Positions 48,773 through 50,305 of a stretch of 50,305 nucleotides of DNA are shown piece after piece (position 1 is the first letter of the stretch; every line of letters begins with the position of its first letter). The DNA is from Cyanophora paradoxa (taxonomy: Eukaryota; Glaucocystophyceae; Cyanophorales; Cyanophoraceae), in assembly GCA_004431415.1 (NCBI GenBank), contig QPMI01000356.1, positions 1-50,305 of the forward strand, read 5' to 3'. The notes below the pieces were generated by a model. That model was not told the origin of the DNA. It did not search any database and worked only from the letters and a program-made list of their open reading frames with translations. A program made the translations under genes and the position numbers.

Positions 48773-50305
48773 CGCGCCCGCGAGGCGGAGCTGAGGCGGG
48801 GGCGCAGACGGCGTCAAGTTCACGCACAGCGGCGAAGTCTCCCTCCGCCTCTCCTGCGAGGCCCGCCGGCCCCCCGCCGCCCCCCGCCAGCGGCCTCGAG
48901 GCGGGGGCGCGCTGAGCGGGCGGGGCGGGGCAGGCGGGGCGCTGCGGGCGGTGATCCGGACACGGGGATCGGGATCGCTGCGGAGGACCAGGAGAAGCTC
49001 TTCTCCTGGTTCCACAGGTCGACTCCTCCCACTCCCGCCAGTACGGCGGCACCGGCCTCGGTGCGCCCCCGGGCCGCGCGGGGCCGGCGGGGCCGGGCCC
49101 GAGGGTGCGGGGGCGGGCAGGCCTCTTCATCTCGCGAAGCTCGCTCTCCTCATGGGCGGCGACATCGAGGCCCGCTCCGAGGAGGTCCCGCCCCCCTCCC
49201 CGCCCCGGCCCCTCGCCGGCCCGCCCAGCCTCGCGCCCCGCAGGGCCGCGGCTCCACTTCGTTCTCACCATCCCCTCGCCTGCCTTGCCGCCCCGAGGCG
49301 AGCCCGAGGCCGAGGAGCCGGCGCACGGGGCGGAGGCGGGGGGCGGGGCGGGCGCTGGCGCTGGCGGGGCGCGCGGTGGCGCTGTGGACGCGCTCCGAGG
49401 CGACTGCCGCCCTCGTGCAGGCGCGCCCCCTCCCTCCACCGCGCGGGGCGAGGGGCCAGGGGAGCCTCGAGGCGCCGCCAGGCGCTGCGCCCGGAAGCCT
49501 CACCGGGGGTCGCGCAGGACGCGCTGGCCGCGCCGGCGCCACCGTCCTCCTCTCGGCCCCGCGCCCGCCCGGCCCCGGCCCGGCCCGGCCACGCGTGGGC
49601 GGGTGGAGGCGGCGGTGGTGGACGTGGGGGCGCGCTCGACGCTGCTCGCGGGGTGCGGCGGAGGTGGCGCGCTGGCCTGCCCCTCGTCGCCCTCGCCCCG
49701 TGGGGGACCCGCCCGAGGAGAGCGCCTCTTCGAGGTGTGCCCCGCCCGGCGCCGGGCACCCTCGCCCTCACGCCAGCGCCGCGGCGCGTGGGCGCTGCCG
49801 GCAGGCGTGCGCGGGGTGGTGAGCAAGCCGCTGCGCCCCGCAGCCTCGTTGACTGCGTCGCCGCCGTCGCCGCGGGGCGCGCCCCGCCCCTCCTCCGCCC
49901 GCCGCCTCGCCGCCTCCTCCCCGGCCCGGGCGATTGCGAGCAGGCCCGCCCCCGCCCCGGCCCCGGGCCGCGCCGCGAGCCCCCTCCGCATCCTCGGTCC
50001 GCCCGCGCCCCGTCCCGCCTCGGGTCCTCGGGCCGTGACGCGGGGCGGGCGCAGTGTGCGAGGACGTGAGGTGAACAAGCGCATCCTCCTCCTCATGCTC
50101 GAGAAGCGCGGCTACCCCGCCGCCGCGCGCGCCGTCCGCCCCCCCGCAGAGGCCCCGCACCGCCCGGCCGCCCCGCCCGCTGAGCCCCTCCCGCAGGTGA
50201 GCAACGGGGCGGAGGCGCTGGCGGAGGTCCGCGCCGCCGCCCCGCCGCCGCCCCCTACGACTGCCTCGTGCGCCGCCCTCGCGCCCGCCTTCGCGAGTGA
50301 CGGCG
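43985..50305 (+). CDS. GAF-domain hybrid histidine kinase (receiver domain cut by right edge)
   Basis: This is a two-component sensor. The N-terminus has a Cys-rich CGACSCSACGCGCH stretch, then a GAF-like domain: LARAAELIAGALRAPAAEVW..RAFALCALAAAG..VFFRERAGREGALAAWGP. Further exons include LFKARLERRARDQEALASIS, FVWDYTDASYASGAGYPRGA, EQNARLEAQLNYSRLFQAV, and a second GAF-type unit ITREIHQARGVREVFEIGAR / VREALRCSRCRVTCLDDFS with AVIPLEDVESAGVLADFG and FITVSQTEARRWTEDEERLL. The kinase core follows: coiled linker EEARREADAASRTKSQFLAM, H box SHEVRTPMNAIL (about 47825), INLIGN/GVKFTHSGEVSLRL (N box), DTGIGIAAEDQEKLFSWFH (G1/F), and YGGTGLGLFISRKLALLMGG (G2). Near the end, LVSKPLRP and VNKRILLLMLEKRGY..VSNGAEALAEVR begin a receiver, truncated at 50305. 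Frame slips occur near 44550, 48958 and 50068. The start at 43985 is tentative. The signal sensed is unknown. Confidence 0.85.
46675..46830 (+). repeat. Degenerate internal repeat in an AT-richer kinase intron
   Basis: Variants of TAAGGGCCGCTGCTA occur three times (TTAAGGCCGCTGCTAG, CTAAGGGCCGCTGCTAAGG, CTAAGGGCTGCTAA) within a lower-GC stretch between GAF-encoding exons. A related TTTAGTAGCGGCCTTTAG, in reverse orientation, is at about 25804-25821. Confidence 0.65.
48736..48768 (+). repeat. 33-nt G homopolymer in a kinase intron
   Basis: G33 lies in the intron between INLIGN and VKFTHSGEV of the histidine kinase, just after the donor GTGCGCC. It is the only one of the four long tracts that is G on the sense strand. 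Confidence 0.95.

Overview
This is nuclear DNA from a very GC-rich eukaryote, most likely a unicellular flagellated alga. Most genes are cut into short exons (roughly 40-200 nt) by short introns (roughly 45-90 nt) that run GTGCGCC... or GTACCCC... to ...CTGAC/CTGAG...GGGCAG. No bacterial operon structure or ribosome-binding sites are visible. A DUF4336 protein of a type common in photosynthetic organisms, a thioredoxin-like protein resembling flagellar outer-arm dynein light chains, a wax-synthase-type acyltransferase and a hybrid histidine kinase fit an alga. The frequent GC-AG introns and extreme GC content are compatible with a haptophyte or another GC-rich microalga, but I cannot assign a lineage from sequence alone. 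About 18 genes occupy the window, roughly one per 2.8 kb, on both strands.

Layout. 1-2053 (-): coiled-coil protein running off the left edge. 2376-3604 (-): TPR protein. 3748-6471 (+): DUF4336 protein. 6746-10025 (-): low-complexity protein with a SUMO-interaction-like motif and a DUSP-like CPHG/CxxC segment. 10859-12496 (+): class I SAM methyltransferase. 12908-14581 (-): MddA/NnrU/ICMT-like membrane methyltransferase. 15502-18816 (-) and 19226-19953 (+): two divergent J-domain proteins, DNAJC21/JJJ1 and a small membrane-anchored one. 20113-22667 (-): membrane-anchored pepsin-type aspartic protease. 22791-24897 (+): DXO/Rai1 decapping nuclease. 24898-27489: gene-poor, lower-GC island with repeats and palindromes. 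27490-32493 (+): an unrecognised protein leading into a helical-repeat segment, one gene or two. 33703-35232 (-): steroid 5-alpha-reductase. 35419-38196 (+): SNM1/Artemis-type DNA repair nuclease. 38477-39378 (-): bZIP factor. 39645-40243 (+): thioredoxin-fold protein. 40708-43420 (-): MBOAT/wax-synthase-like acyltransferase. 43985 to the right edge (+): GAF-containing hybrid histidine kinase.

The genes form no single pathway. Six neighbouring pairs start head to head across 123-564 bp, so shared bidirectional promoters look like the main organising feature. Functionally they cover RNA quality control (DXO), ribosome biogenesis (JJJ1), DNA repair (SNM1), lipid/sterol metabolism (5-alpha-reductase, MBOAT), a possible methyl-sulfide enzyme (MddA-like), proteolysis and signalling. 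Several reading frames break by a single base inside GC-rich runs although protein similarity continues in another frame. I read these as probable sequence errors rather than pseudogenes. No rRNA, tRNA, CRISPR or recognisable complete transposon was found.
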